Source: Leekyejoonella antrihumi (GTDB lineage: Bacteria > Actinomycetota > Actinomycetes > Actinomycetales > Dermatophilaceae). Taken from it: 55,841 nt of DNA. Positions 9,939 through 19,796 of the stretch are shown here, piece after piece. Where the stretch lies: NCBI RefSeq assembly GCF_007845645.1, contig NZ_VCQV01000013.1, positions 54,963 to 110,803 of the forward strand. Reading direction: 5' to 3'. The position numbers and the translations under genes are program-made. The notes beneath the pieces were generated by a model. It worked only from the letters and a program-made list of their open reading frames with translations, did not search any database and was not told the DNA's origin. Position 1 is the stretch's first letter; every line of letters starts with the position of its first letter.

Positions 9939-11092
9939 TCGCCGAAGCCGTTGATCGTGAACCCGAGCCGGCCATGACCGGTGACTCGAATGATCCCCTT
10001 GACGATCAGCCGTTCCCGGTGTTCGCTCAGGCTGCGGCTGGCGACGTGCAGCCTCGAGGCGATCTCGGCACGACTGACCGATGAGCCGCCGATATCCGCC
10101 ATCGCCTGCAGGAAGGTCTGCTCCGCCGGCGTCGCGGCGTTCCACCGGGCGCGGTGCAAGGTGGCCAGGTCGGTCGCGATCACCCCTTGCGCGGTCATCG
10201 CGTTCGCAAGTGTGATCTGTCCTCCCGGGTCGGGTCGGCCGGCGGCACGCCAGGCGGCATCCCCCAGCAGTTGCAGGGTGAAGGGAAACCCCTCGGCATA
10301 CTCGACCGCCGCCTGGAGGACGTCTGGTCCCCACCCCACGCCCAGCCGCTGCGCCGGGCGGACCAGGGCGGCAATCGCCGCATACTGCGACAACAGGCCG
10401 AGCGGCTGGTAGTCCCATCGCTCGGTGAAGCTGGCCGCGGCACGCAGCGCGCTGTCGGAGTTGGGTAGGCCGGCGGCGAACACGGCCGCGGGCGCGGGGC
10501 CTTGCCCGGGGAGGTGCTGCAGGTTCTGCCAGCCGTGGGCGAACGAGCTCAGCCCGCTCTGGTCGGCATCCTGGATCTCGTCGATGAACAGGACCAAGCC
10601 GCTGCGGTGCTCACGCTGCGTCGCCGCTGCGGCCTCCGCGAGGAAGGCAGTGAACTCCCCCGCTCCGGCCGGGACGGACGTCTCGGCCGTATGCGGTGCG
10701 GCGATCTCCGCTTCCGCGCGGGCGACGCCGGGCACACCGACGCCGACCTTGAAGCTGGCGCGACTCGCGAGGTCGTGCAGTTTGCGCCGGGTGGTCGGCG
10801 CCCAGCTCTCGGTCGCCGCCTCCAGCTGGGCGACCAGGTCGGCAATCAGGCTGCCGCTTCCACCGCCGGCCACCCACACGGTGACCGCGCCGCGCTGCTC
10901 GGCCATCCGCCGTACCTGCGCGAGCATCGACGTCTTGCCGACGCCGCGCGGAGCGATGTCGATGCGTGGCCGGCCGACGAACTGCCTCAGGTCGGCCATC
11001 AGGGACAGTCGCTCATCGAACTCGGCGAGCTGATGATCTCGGCCCGGCAGCTCGGACGCAATGGCCCCGGGAGTGTATGGACTCGGCTGCAT
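9911..11092 (-). CDS. Orphan AAA-type ATPase with C-terminal winged helix
   Basis: 393 residues. The N-terminal P-loop NTPase domain has Walker A APRGVGKTSM and Walker B LVLFIDEIQDAD, preceded by the PGRDHQLAEFDERL start common to AAA_16/STAND-like ATPases. The C-terminal roughly 80 residues look like a winged helix (SVSRAEIASRLHVASRSLSEHRERL). Such proteins occur as stand-alone ATPases in actinobacteria; the cellular role is not known. ATG 11092 is chosen because GGGAGGGG lies just upstream; a TTG at 11104 is also in frame. No partner gene on the same strand is close, and its 3' end overlaps the AraC-DinB gene by 28 bases. Confidence 0.8.
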   Translation of the reverse strand: MQPSPYTPGAIASELPGRDHQLAEFDERLSLMADLRQFVGRPRIDIAPRGVGKTSMLAQVRRMAEQRGAVTVWVAGGGSGSLIADLVAQLEAATESWAPTTRRKLHDLASRASFKVGVGVPGVARAEAEIAAPHTAETSVPAGAGEFTAFLAEAAAATQREHRSGLVLFIDEIQDADQSGLSSFAHGWQNLQHLPGQGPAPAAVFAAGLPNSDSALRAAASFTERWDYQPLGLLSQYAAIAALVRPAQRLGVGWGPDVLQAAVEYAEGFPFTLQLLGDAAWRAAGRPDPGGQITLANAMTAQGVIATDLATLHRARWNAATPAEQTFLQAMADIGGSSVSRAEIASRLHVASRSLSEHRERLIVKGIIRVTGHGRLGFTINGFGDYLRSRAED

Positions 11093-11184
11093 ATCCCCTC
11101 CCAATACTCTGTGATATCTAGATCAAAGTATCACCTGGTATCGCCCTTCAGCGAGATCGCAATTTCCCGCCCCCCTTCTCGAGA

Positions 11185-11261
11185 TCGCACTATCCGGGCG
11201 TATTTCGCCATTTCGGGCAAGATAACGCGATGTCGCGCCAGCGTCCGGACGGATAGTGCGA
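11185..11261. repeat. Inverted repeat in the gap between the ATPase and tetR genes
   Basis: TCGCACTATCCG at 11185-11196 and CGGATAGTGCGA at 11250-11261 are exact 12-base complements separated by 53 bases. They lie in the roughly 200-base gap (11093-11293) that is more AT-rich than its surroundings and holds no gene. The site could be a terminator for the TetR-side transcript or an upstream element of the AAA ATPase gene. Confidence 0.6.
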
Positions 11262-11293
11262 CGTCGACGCGGACGGGCATAGGTCGATCGTGC

Positions 11294-11932
11294 TCAGGCT
11301 CGATTGCGGACCGACATGGTCAGCAGCTGACCGGCGCCCTGCCGTAGGTTCGCTCCGGCCTGCGCATCGCCGGCGAGGTGCCGGGTCAGCGCCTGCTCGA
11401 ACACCCCGTCGAAGGTCGCGTAGGCCATCACCTTGGACATGGTCGGCTCCCCGTCGACCAGCGCGGCATACGCCAGGACGACCCGCCAGATCATGTCCTC
11501 GAGCTGGGCGTCGAGGTCGGTCACGGTCGGTTGCAGCTTGTCCTCGAACATCGCCTGTGAGCGCATGTCGTACCAGAGCCGATGCATGGCCGTGTCCTCC
11601 ATCAAGGTGGCCACCAGCGCCTCGGGGAAGAGCCCCAGCAGTTGCTCGCCGGTGGCGGCCTCAGCGACGATCTCGTCGTAGCGCGTGACGCAGTGCTCCT
11701 TGTAGCGGCGCACGCAGTAGGTGATCAGCTCGACCTTGTCGCGGAAGTAGTAGTGCAGCACCCCGTGCGAGAACGCCGTCTTCGCCGCGATCTCCCGCAG
11801 GCTGGTGTGGGCATAGCCGAGCTCGCCCAAGGTTTGCAGTGCCGCGTCGGCGAGCTCGCCACGGCGCGCCTCGAACTTGTCCACCGGCGGCCGGTCAAAC
11901 CGGTCGGCCCGGACAGCCGTTGCACTGGTCAC
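11294..11932 (-). CDS. TetR-family transcriptional repressor
   Basis: 212 residues. The N-terminal TetR helix-turn-helix is clear (ADAALQTLGELGYAHTSLREIA then FSHGVLHYYFRDKVELI), followed by a helical ligand-binding domain. GTG 11932 has GAGGAG about ten bases upstream; the frame stays open to 12061 but that stretch would run across the operators. It is divergent from the SDR / saccharopine-dehydrogenase-like / acyl-CoA ligase operon, and two palindromic sites lie between them. The natural inference is that it represses that operon and itself, with an acyl-CoA or lipid ligand. Confidence 0.9.
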   Translation of the reverse strand: MTSATAVRADRFDRPPVDKFEARRGELADAALQTLGELGYAHTSLREIAAKTAFSHGVLHYYFRDKVELITYCVRRYKEHCVTRYDEIVAEAATGEQLLGLFPEALVATLMEDTAMHRLWYDMRSQAMFEDKLQPTVTDLDAQLEDMIWRVVLAYAALVDGEPTMSKVMAYATFDGVFEQALTRHLAGDAQAGANLRQGAGQLLTMSVRNRA

Positions 11933-12030
11933 GATGTGCTTCTCCTCACTCGCCGGTCCGCGGTCGACTGGGCATGCCCGACCGCCCGCAGACAGGCATA
12001 TCGCCTCCGTCGAGCATAGACGCCACCTCT

Positions 12031-12070
12031 TCTTGACAAGTGTCCAAGAAAACCTTGACACCTGTCAAGG
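12031..12070. promoter_or_regulatory. Twin TetR operators
   Basis: A perfect 8-2-8 palindrome CCTTGACA-CC-TGTCAAGG lies at 12053-12070. A second, imperfect copy at 12031-12049 has half-sites TCTTGACA and TGTCCAAGA with one inserted base. Both are in the gap between the divergent tetR and SDR genes. TTGACA at 12055-12060 lies inside the palindrome and could be a -35 element of the rightward promoter, so binding would block RNA polymerase directly. Confidence 0.8.
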
Positions 12071-12162
12071 CTAGGGGCAGGGTGGGCTGGATCCAGCCGT
12101 CTCGACCTCCGGCGTCACGACTGCACCCACACCCGCCGCCCGGAGATGCCAAGGAGCCCACC

Positions 12163-12954
<792 letters not shown>

Positions 12955-13017
12955 CGGACCCCGCCCCGCACACCGTATCTCCGATCATCACCTCCCACCC
13001 GAAAGGCCTGAATCCTC

Positions 13018-14145
13018 ATGGCTGACAAGAAAGTCTTCGTCTACGGAGCATCCGGATACACCGGGCGGCTCATCTGCGAGTACCTGCGCGAGTTCAATGT
13101 CCCCTTCGTCGCCGCCGGCCGCAACGAGGAGAAGCTGACCGAGTCGATGACCTCTCACGTGGCGGGCATCGAGACCGCCGACTACGAGGTGCGCACGGCC
13201 GAACACTCGGTGGAGGGACTCACCGAGCTGTTCTCCGACGCCTCGGTGGTGCTCAACACGGTCGGCCCGTTCAGCAAGTGGGGCGGGACGGTGGTAGAGG
13301 CGGCTCTGGCTGTGGGCGCGCACTACACCGACACCTCCGGTGAGCAGGACTGGCTGATCACCTGCGACGAGCAGTACGGGGCCGACTTCGCCGCCAAGGG
13401 CCTGCTGCTCAGTCCCGGAACGGCGCAGATGTACACCACCGGCGAGATCGCGGCCGAGCTCTGCCTGGAGAAGCCGGGCCTGGACACCCTCGACATCGCC
13501 GTGTTCTGGGGTGGCAGCCCGACCATTGCCTCCACCCAGACCATCCTGATCAATGCGGCCACCTCGGTCGCCAATCACCTGTTCCAGAACGCCTACGCCC
13601 CCTTCGACCCAACCCAGGGCCTGGTGCCGCTGGTCGTGCCCGGTCAGCACGAGCTGGCCCTGTCGCTCCCCTGGGGCGGCACCAGCCACCCGGTGTGGTT
13701 CCGGCATGACCCCCGCGTCGCCAACTGCAAGGCGCAGGGCGGCCTGTTCGACACCGCGCTGATGAACGGCGTGCCGCAGATCGTGGCGGCCGCCCTCGAG
13801 GCAACCAAGGACATGACCGAGGAGGACCGGGACGCGGCCCTCACGGCCACCGCCGCGCAGGTCATGGATCACATGCCGCCTCGCGAGAACCCGCGCATCA
13901 ACAAGTCCCTCGACTCGGTCCATGCGTCCGGCCCGCTGGGCCGCGCACACTGCGTCATCTACGGCAACAGCAACTACAAGCAGACCGGCCTGCTGCAGGC
14001 CTACACCGCCTACTCACTGCTGCAGCAGCGGCCGCGACGCACCGGATTCGCGTCGGCCTGTCAGGCCTTCGGCCACCGTGAGCTGCTCGGCGTGATGCAA
14101 TCGTTCGGTCTGGTCATGGAGCCCGTTCTCACGGTCGAGGGCTGA
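13018..14145 (+). CDS. Saccharopine dehydrogenase-like NAD(P)-binding protein
   Basis: 375 residues. The N-terminal Rossmann fold is clear (VFVYGASGYTGRLICEYL, then FVAAGRNEEKL), and the sequence VVLNTVGPFSKWGGTVVEAAL with YTDTSGEQDW matches the saccharopine dehydrogenase / trans-acting enoyl reductase family. The true reaction of these actinobacterial proteins is mostly unknown; lysine metabolism is unlikely here. It starts 63 bases after the SDR with GAAAGG upstream and lies four bases before the acyl-CoA ligase gene, so the three are surely cotranscribed. Confidence 0.85.
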   Translation: MADKKVFVYGASGYTGRLICEYLREFNVPFVAAGRNEEKLTESMTSHVAGIETADYEVRTAEHSVEGLTELFSDASVVLNTVGPFSKWGGTVVEAALAVGAHYTDTSGEQDWLITCDEQYGADFAAKGLLLSPGTAQMYTTGEIAAELCLEKPGLDTLDIAVFWGGSPTIASTQTILINAATSVANHLFQNAYAPFDPTQGLVPLVVPGQHELALSLPWGGTSHPVWFRHDPRVANCKAQGGLFDTALMNGVPQIVAAALEATKDMTEEDRDAALTATAAQVMDHMPPRENPRINKSLDSVHASGPLGRAHCVIYGNSNYKQTGLLQAYTAYSLLQQRPRRTGFASACQAFGHRELLGVMQSFGLVMEPVLTVEG

Positions 14146-14149
14146 CCCG

Positions 14150-15691
14150 ATGCGGATCGTCGACTACCTCGACAAGGGCGCGTCGCTCCACCCTGACGCG
14201 GCCTGCCTCACCACTGATGGGTCCTCCCTGTCGTATGCGCAGGTGCAGTCCCTGTCACGGGCGATCGCCGCCGCGCTGGCCGCCCAGGGCGTCAGCGCGG
14301 GTGACAAGGTGGCGATCTTGTCATCGAACGATCCGGTCGCCTTCTCGTGTGTATTCGGCATCAGCCGAGCGGGCGCGGTCTGGTGCCCGATCAACCCACG
14401 CAACGAGGCGGCCGAGAACCGTGACCTGCTGGAACTGTCCGACTGCTCGGTGCTGATCTACCAGTCGGCGTATGCCCCACTGGTGGCGCGGATCCGAGCG
14501 GACCTGCCGCGGCTGCATACCTGGGTCTGCCTCGACGGGGCGGACGACGGGTCGCTTCGCTGGGACGACTTCATCGGCGGCGGCGTGGCCCATGCGAAGG
14601 AGGCGCCGACGGACCTGTCGGCGCCCGGGGACCTGGCGATGATCGCCGGGACCGGCGGCACGACCGGGCGCCCCAAGGGCGTGATCCTCAGCGGAACCAA
14701 CCTGGAGACCATGACCGCCCTCACCCTGATGGGCTATCCCTTCCAGGGACGTCCGGTCTACCTGGCGCTCGCACCGCTCACCCATGCGGCCGGGGTGTTG
14801 TGCTTTCCGATCCTCTGCCTCGGCGGGGAGATCATCATCATGCGGGCGCCCGATGTCGACGGTTTCCTGAGCCTCGTCCCTGCGCACCGGGTGACCCACA
14901 CGTTCCTCCCACCGACGCTGATCTACATGATCCTCGGCAATGAGCACCTGGACAGCACGGACCTGTCGTCGTTGCAATGCTTCTGGTATGGCGCCGCACC
15001 CATGTCGACCACCCGTCTGGAGGAGGCGCTGCGACGCATCGGGCCGGTGATGGCCCAGCTCTTCGGCCAGACCGAGGCCCCCATGATGGTGTCCATGATG
15101 CCGCCGGCCGACCACTTCCGCGCTGACGGCTCCATCGCCACCGAGCGCCTGTCCACCGCTGGCCGGCCCTCCCCCTTGGTGACGGTCGGCATCATGGACG
15201 ACGACGGTCGACTCCTGGCCACCGGCGACCACGGCGAGATCGTGATCCGCTCCTCGCTGGTGACCCCCGGCTACTACAACAACGTGGAGGCCACTCGCGA
15301 GGCGTCCCGCTTCGGGTGGCACCACACCGGTGACATCGGCTTCCTCGACCGCGACGGCTTCTTGTCCATCGTCGACCGGGCCAAGGACATGATCATCACC
15401 GGTGGCTTCAACGTGTATTCCGCCGAGGTCGAGCAGGCGGTGATGCAGCACGCGGACGTGCAGGACTGCGCGGTGGTAGGGGTCCCCGACGACAAGTGGG
15501 GCGAACGGGTCGAGGCGGTCGTGCAGCCGCTGCCGGGCCGGACGCTCGACCCCACCGAGGTGATTGCCTTCGTCAAGGAGCGAATCGGGTCGGTCAAGGC
15601 GCCGAAGGCTATACACGTCTGGGCAGACCTGCCACGGTCGAAGGTCGGCAAGGTGGTCAAGCCGGACATCCGGGAGCGGCTGCGGAAGTAG
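14150..15691 (+). CDS. Acyl-CoA synthetase (AMP-forming)
   Basis: 513 residues of the ANL superfamily. Motifs in order: the P-loop-like GTGGTTGRPKGVILS, FGQTEAP, the hinge HTGDIGFLDRDGFLSIVDRAKDMI, and the C-terminal catalytic Lys region RSKVGKVVKPDIR. It would activate a carboxylic acid to its CoA thioester through an acyl-adenylate. The specificity is not readable from the sequence. It is the last gene of the TetR-controlled operon and is followed by a strong GC hairpin. Confidence 0.92.
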   Translation: MRIVDYLDKGASLHPDAACLTTDGSSLSYAQVQSLSRAIAAALAAQGVSAGDKVAILSSNDPVAFSCVFGISRAGAVWCPINPRNEAAENRDLLELSDCSVLIYQSAYAPLVARIRADLPRLHTWVCLDGADDGSLRWDDFIGGGVAHAKEAPTDLSAPGDLAMIAGTGGTTGRPKGVILSGTNLETMTALTLMGYPFQGRPVYLALAPLTHAAGVLCFPILCLGGEIIIMRAPDVDGFLSLVPAHRVTHTFLPPTLIYMILGNEHLDSTDLSSLQCFWYGAAPMSTTRLEEALRRIGPVMAQLFGQTEAPMMVSMMPPADHFRADGSIATERLSTAGRPSPLVTVGIMDDDGRLLATGDHGEIVIRSSLVTPGYYNNVEATREASRFGWHHTGDIGFLDRDGFLSIVDRAKDMIITGGFNVYSAEVEQAVMQHADVQDCAVVGVPDDKWGERVEAVVQPLPGRTLDPTEVIAFVKERIGSVKAPKAIHVWADLPRSKVGKVVKPDIRERLRK

Positions 15692-15695
15692 CCTG

Positions 15696-15726
15696 CTCGC
15701 CGCCGGCGCAGGGTGCCGGCGGCGAG
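15696..15726 (+). terminator. Terminator after the acyl-CoA ligase operon
   Basis: A perfect 12-bp stem (CTCGCCGCCGGC at 15696-15707 with GCCGGCGGCGAG at 15715-15726) and a seven-base loop, four bases after the stop codon. It has no T-run, as is common for actinobacterial terminators. Confidence 0.75.
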
Positions 15727-15750
15727 GGCGCACCAGGGCACGGACACAAC

Positions 15751-15785
15751 ATACGGCCGCAGAACCCTCCTTCTGCGACCGTATG
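15751..15785. terminator. Bidirectional terminator between convergent genes
   Basis: ATACGG-C-CGCAGAA (15751-15764) pairs with TTCTGCG-A-CCGTAT (15771-15785) with one internal mismatch. It lies between the convergent acyl-CoA ligase and catalase genes, so it probably ends the catalase transcript. Confidence 0.7.
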
Positions 15786-15799
15786 AGTTCACTAATCTA

Positions 15800-17254
15800 C
15801 TACTGCTTGTTGCGGACCCCGCGCTCGATCCGGTCACCGATGGCCTTGTCGATGCTGCGCCAGTAGTCGAATGCCCGCTGCAGCACCGGCTCGGTCACCC
15901 CGTCGAGCAGGTGACCGACCGTGTTGCTGACGAGCCGGTCCCGTGCCGCGTCATCTAGCACCTCGCGCACCAACGTGCCGGGCTGACCGAAGTCGTCGTC
16001 CTCGGCGTGCAGGGTGGCGGCGGTCCGCGCCAGGTCACCGTCCGTGTGCCAGCCGGCCGGCTCACCGAAGCGCGCGGTGTCTGCGCTCGGGCCACCCTTG
16101 GAGTTGGGTGCATAGACCGGGTCCGACACCGGGTGGATGCGCATGGCGCCGTCCTTGGAGTAGGACCGCACCGCCGCGTTCTTCGGGTAGTTGACCGGCA
16201 GCTCACGGTAGTTCGTGCCGATGCGGTGGCGGTGCGCATCCGCATACGAGAAGATCCGGGCGAGCAGCATCCGGTCCGGGCTCGGCCCGATGCCCGGCAC
16301 CAGGTTGTTCGGTTCGAACGCCGCCTGCTCGATCTGGGCGTGATAGTCGGTCGGGTTGCGGTCCAAGGTCATCCGCCCGACCTCGATCAGCGGATAGTCC
16401 TTGTGCGAGATCGTCTTGGTCAGGTCGAAGGGGTTGAACCGGTAGTCCTTCGCCTCGTCGAACGGCATGACCTGCACGTGGAGCGTCCAGCTCGGGTGGT
16501 CGCCCTTGTCGATCGTGTCATAGAGATCCCGCGTGTGGTAGTCCCCGTCCTCACCGGCGAGCCGGTCGGCGTCCTCCTGCAGCAAGAACTCCACGCCCTG
16601 GTCGGTCTTGAAGTGGTACCTCACCCAGAACCGCTCACCGGCTGCATTGACCCACATGTAGGTGTGGCTCGAGTAGCCGTTCATGTGCCGCCAGCTGCGC
16701 GGGATCCCGCGGTCGCCCATCAGCCAGGTCACCTGGTGTGCGGACTCCGGTGACAGCGTCCAGAAGTCCCACTGCATGTCGTGGTCGCGCAGGTTCGTGT
16801 CCGCGCGCCGCTTCTGCGACCGGATGAAGTGCTGGAACTTCAGCGGATCGCGCATGAAGAAGACCGGCGTGTTGTTGCCGACCATGTCGTAGTTACCCTG
16901 CTCGGTGTAGAACTTCAGGGCGAAGCCGCGCGGGTCGCGCCAGGTGTCCGGACTGCCGCGCTCCCCCGCCACCGTCGAGAACCTCGCGAGCATCTCGGTC
17001 TTCTTGCCCGGCTGGAAGACGTCGGCCTTGGTGTATGCCGAGACATCACCGGTCACCTCGAAGTGGCCGAACGCTCCGCCGCCCTTGGCGTGTGGCTGCC
17101 GCTCCGGCACCCGCTCGCGGTTGAACTGCGCCATCTGCTCGATCAGGTAGGCATCGTGCAGCAGGATCGGGCCGTCCGGACCAACCGTCAAAGAGTGCTC
17201 ATCGCTCTCCACCGGGATCCCGGCGTCCGTGGTCGTGAAGTTCTCGTTACTCAT
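15800..17254 (-). CDS. katA: Monofunctional heme catalase
   Basis: 484 residues, the size of small-subunit catalases. The distal catalytic His is in [14 protein letters not shown], the essential Asn is in [13 protein letters not shown], and the proximal heme-ligand Tyr is in [14 protein letters not shown]. It splits hydrogen peroxide in the cytoplasm. ATG 17254 has AAGGAG eight bases upstream. No furA-like or oxyR-like gene is next to it, so the regulator is elsewhere. It lies within a neighbourhood of other oxidative-stress genes (msrA, ferritin) but is transcribed alone. Confidence 0.96.
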   Translation of the reverse strand: MSNENFTTTDAGIPVESDEHSLTVGPDGPILLHDAYLIEQMAQFNRERVPERQPHAKGGGAFGHFEVTGDVSAYTKADVFQPGKKTEMLARFSTVAGERGSPDTWRDPRGFALKFYTEQGNYDMVGNNTPVFFMRDPLKFQHFIRSQKRRADTNLRDHDMQWDFWTLSPESAHQVTWLMGDRGIPRSWRHMNGYSSHTYMWVNAAGERFWVRYHFKTDQGVEFLLQEDADRLAGEDGDYHTRDLYDTIDKGDHPSWTLHVQVMPFDEAKDYRFNPFDLTKTISHKDYPLIEVGRMTLDRNPTDYHAQIEQAAFEPNNLVPGIGPSPDRMLLARIFSYADAHRHRIGTNYRELPVNYPKNAAVRSYSKDGAMRIHPVSDPVYAPNSKGGPSADTARFGEPAGWHTDGDLARTAATLHAEDDDFGQPGTLVREVLDDAARDRLVSNTVGHLLDGVTEPVLQRAFDYWRSIDKAIGDRIERGVRNKQ

Positions 17255-17639
17255 GCCACTCCTTCCGCAACCGAAGGGTTGACTTCAGCCGGTGATGTCG
17301 TCCTGCGTGACACCATGCCTGCAGGACAACTGGCTGCAGGTCCACCAACAGCGAAACACCCAATCTGGATTCAGTCAACAGGTCGGGTGTCCAGAAGATC
17401 TCGACAGCGCTGTCAGCCGTCCGGCCCGTGACCGCCGGCTCTGATCCGCATACGTGACCTCGAATCTTGGTAGGACACAAGGAAGGTCTCGCATTCCCGG
17501 AGCCGGCCGCAGTCGCATTTCATGGCCCACCCAGGGCTAACTCATAGGTAGGCAGGGCAATCTTTGCCGGATGAGTGACGCGTCGCCGTTGAGCGGCAAC
17601 CAAACAGACGCTGCCGATCACGTCGCGCGTCAGCGGCCG
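17255..17639. other. Gene-free region upstream of catalase
   Basis: About 385 bases with no convincing gene. It should hold the katA promoter on the minus strand. Visible elements are a small hairpin CAACC-gaag-GGTTG (17268-17281) just before the katA ribosome-binding site, and the direct repeat CTGCAGG around 17310 and 17332. The AT content is a little higher than in the neighbouring genes. Nothing else was recognised. Confidence 0.5.
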
Positions 17640-18335
17640 CGGCCACGGCCACAGCCACGAAGGAGGCTCCGGCGCAGCCGATGCGCACGTTCGTCAGCAC
17701 TGACCTGACGACACCGGTCGTCACCAGCTGGCGGTACGGCGCCCCAACCGATGGCCTCTTGGTGGTCGACCAGTTCGATGGCGGTTACTGTGGGCTCATC
17801 ATGGACGACTCGGGCGAGCCGGTGCTGACGTTCTGGTCGGGCACGAGCAACTCCGGGATGGCGCCCCGGTCACGCGATGACCATGTTTGATGATCACTAC
17901 TACGCGGCGAGCACGACTGACGGCTCCGGCGCCGGCGAGTCTCGAGGTCTGCGGTTCGTGCTCGATGAGTCGTCCAACACGGCGAAGCTGACTGCGCTGT
18001 ACGCCTACGACCGGCACCGAGCGACCGCCATGGGGAATGTGCAGGCACTGGCAAACGGCAACTCACTCGTCCGGTGGGGTACCGTTCCGGCGATCACCGA
18101 GTTCGACTCGCAAGGCGGCAATGTCGACGTCTACCTGAGCTGGAACGGAGCCACCGAGGTTGCCTCGTTGCAGGTGCGATCCGGTGTGAGCTCGGCCGCC
18201 CTCGACGACGCCGTGACCGTGGCGCGGACCGGATTCGAGACCGCGGTTCAGATCGCACCCGCCAAGGTCTTCTCGGCGCAGGCCCCCGACAAGTTCGGCA
18301 AGACCCTCGGCAACACACCAACCACCGACGCATGA
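17640..18335 (+). pseudogene. Truncated arylsulfotransferase-like (ASST) remnant
   Basis: Two open segments in different frames resemble the two ends of one secreted arylsulfotransferase-family protein. The first (about 17640-17890) reads PAQPMRTFVSTDLTTPVV and LIMDDSGEPVLTFW, like the start of the mature enzyme. The second (17877-18335) reads SRGLRFVLDESSNTAKL and NVQALANGNSLVRWG, like its last blade and tail. The middle of the protein and the signal peptide are missing and the frame changes near 17880, so this looks like an internal deletion. The second segment has an ATG at 17877 and could still be expressed. The family call is from recall of the typical motifs. Confidence 0.6.
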
Positions 18336-18801
18336 CCTCCTTCGTGATCACCCTGGACTCGCCGCTCGCCGCCGAAGAGTCGTGGCGGCGCGTCTTCGAC
18401 CTGCGGCAGCACACGCGGATCATCCCACTGACAACGGTGCGCGGTGACGACCTCGATTCGGACCACCTACACGTAGGCAGCCGGTTCATCGGGCGGACCG
18501 GACTGGGGTTCCTGACTTTCGATGACCCGATGACGGTGGATGCCTGGAGTCCACCGAACCCCGACCGTGGTCGATGCACGTTGGTCAAGCACGGTCGCAT
18601 CGTGCAAGGTCGCGTCCACGTGTCGATCGACAGAACGCCAGCGGGCTCACGGTTGAGCTGGGAGCAGGAACTCGGTCTTCCCATCCGCTGCTGGCACACC
18701 TTGCCAGGCCCGCTGTCCAGGCGGGCTATCGGTGGACGCTCCGGCGCCTCCTCCGTGACGCGCCCCGTCGGCCACCAACGGGATCGGACGATTCGGACTA
18801 A
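18332..18801 (+). pseudogene. SRPBCC-family protein gene with a frameshift
   Basis: The ATG at 18332 overlaps the stop of the ASST remnant. The N-terminal 115 or so residues read as a polyketide-cyclase/START-like protein (SFVITLDSPLAAEESWRRVF, TFDDPMTVDAW, SRLSWEQELGLP). Beyond about 18690 this frame becomes Arg/Ser-rich nonsense, while the +2 frame continues in family style (AGYRWTLRRLLRDAPRRPP) to a TAA at 18799-18801. A one- or two-base change between about 18690 and 18730 would explain this. It may be a true pseudogene or a sequencing error. Confidence 0.6.
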
Positions 18802-18872
18802 AAACACGTTTGAGAAACCCTCCGCTCGGTGGTTGACTGACGCCTCCACCTACCACAGGCAGGAGCGGAGCC

Positions 18873-19682
18873 ACGACCACGTCATTCACCTCGGCTGGAA
18901 TCGCCTACGACCGCAGCGGCCCTCGCGGCAGCAGTACGGTCGTGCTGCTGCACGCCGGTGTCGCAGACCGTCGCATGTGGGAGGCCCTTTGGACCGCGCT
19001 CACGGTCGATCTCGACGTCCTTCGGTTGGACCTGCGTGGATTCGGTGAGTCGATCACGCGACCAGCGGGCCCGTTGTGCCAGGTGGACGACGTGCTGGAC
19101 ACGCTCGACGAGCTCGAGGTTCGGCACGCTCACCTCGTGGGCGCCTCGCTGGGAGCCGGCGTAGCGGTCGAGGTCGCGCTCACTCGTCCGGACCTGGTCA
19201 GCTCGCTCCTGCTCAGTGCGCCCGGCGGTTCGCTCATCGCCGACCTCACCCCCCACCTGTGTGCGTTCATCGCGGCCGAACGTTCGGCGCTCGATCAGGA
19301 GGATCTCGACGGTGCCGTGGAGGCGAACCTCACCTGGTGGGTCGACGGGCCCGGACGCCGTCTTGACAACGTGGACCCGCAGGTCCGAGACCTCGTCCGG
19401 CGTATGCAGCGCCGCGCCTTCGAAGTAACGGCCGACTGGGATGACCTGCCGGAGACAGAGCTCGATCCTCCACCGTTCGAACGACTCTCGGAGATCTCGG
19501 CGCCTACCCTCGTCCTGGTCGGCGCACTCGATCTCGATGCCATCCAGGACACCGCTCACCGAGTGAGCGATGGGATCCCTGATGCCCACCGCGTCGACTG
19601 GCCCGACACCGCGCACCTGCCGTCCATGGAACGCCCAGACGACTTCGTCGCGCTCGTCCGCGATCTGGTTGCCGTCGGATAG
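18873..19682 (+). CDS. Alpha/beta hydrolase, start codon uncertain
   Basis: An alpha/beta-hydrolase: VVLLHAG oxyanion region, LDLRGFGES, the nucleophile elbow GASLGAG and the His in PDTAHLPSMERPDDF. Family-like sequence (SFTSAGIAYDRSGPRGSSTVV) begins well before the first canonical start in this frame, GTG 18942. At the place where an initiator is expected, 18873, there is ACG, with AGGAG about eight bases upstream; it looks like an ATG that has mutated. From 18873 the protein would be 269 residues; from GTG 18942 it is 246 and lacks the first strand. Substrate unknown. It follows two damaged genes. Confidence 0.7.
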   Translation, partial: TTTSFTSAGIAYDRSGPRGSSTVVLLHAGVADRRMWEALWTALTVDLDVLRLDLRGFGESITRPAGPLCQVDDVLDTLDELEVRHAHLVGASLGAGVAVEVALTRPDLVSSLLLSAPGGSLIADLTPHLCAFIAAERSALDQEDLDGAVEANLTWWVDGPGRRLDNVDPQVRDLVRRMQRRAFEVTADWDDLPETELDPPPFERLSEISAPTLVLVGALDLDAIQDTAHRVSDGIPDAHRVDWPDTAHLPSMERPDDFVALVRDLVAVG

Positions 19683-19796
19683 CGGGGCCTCGATACGGCT
19701 CGCGCCTCGCGCTCACCTACTCGACCACCGGGCGACGACTCGCGCCTCGCGCTCACCTACTCGACCACCGGCGGGGGCGGCTCGCGCTGCGCTTGA
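19683..19796. repeat. Short tandem repeats of an actinobacterial REP-like sequence
   Basis: CTCGCGCCTCGCGCTCACC followed by TACTCGACCACCGG occurs twice (about 19698-19731 and 19738-19771), with a degenerate third copy (about 19779-19803) that runs into the 3' end of the next gene. The unit resembles dispersed intergenic repeats common in Micrococcales and Propionibacteriales genomes. It fills the whole gap between the hydrolase and the convergent PPOX gene. Confidence 0.8.

Noticed and set aside
17247-17480. A 77-codon frame upstream of katA
   Set aside because: No ribosome-binding site, no recognisable motif, and it overlaps the katA start; more likely the katA promoter region.
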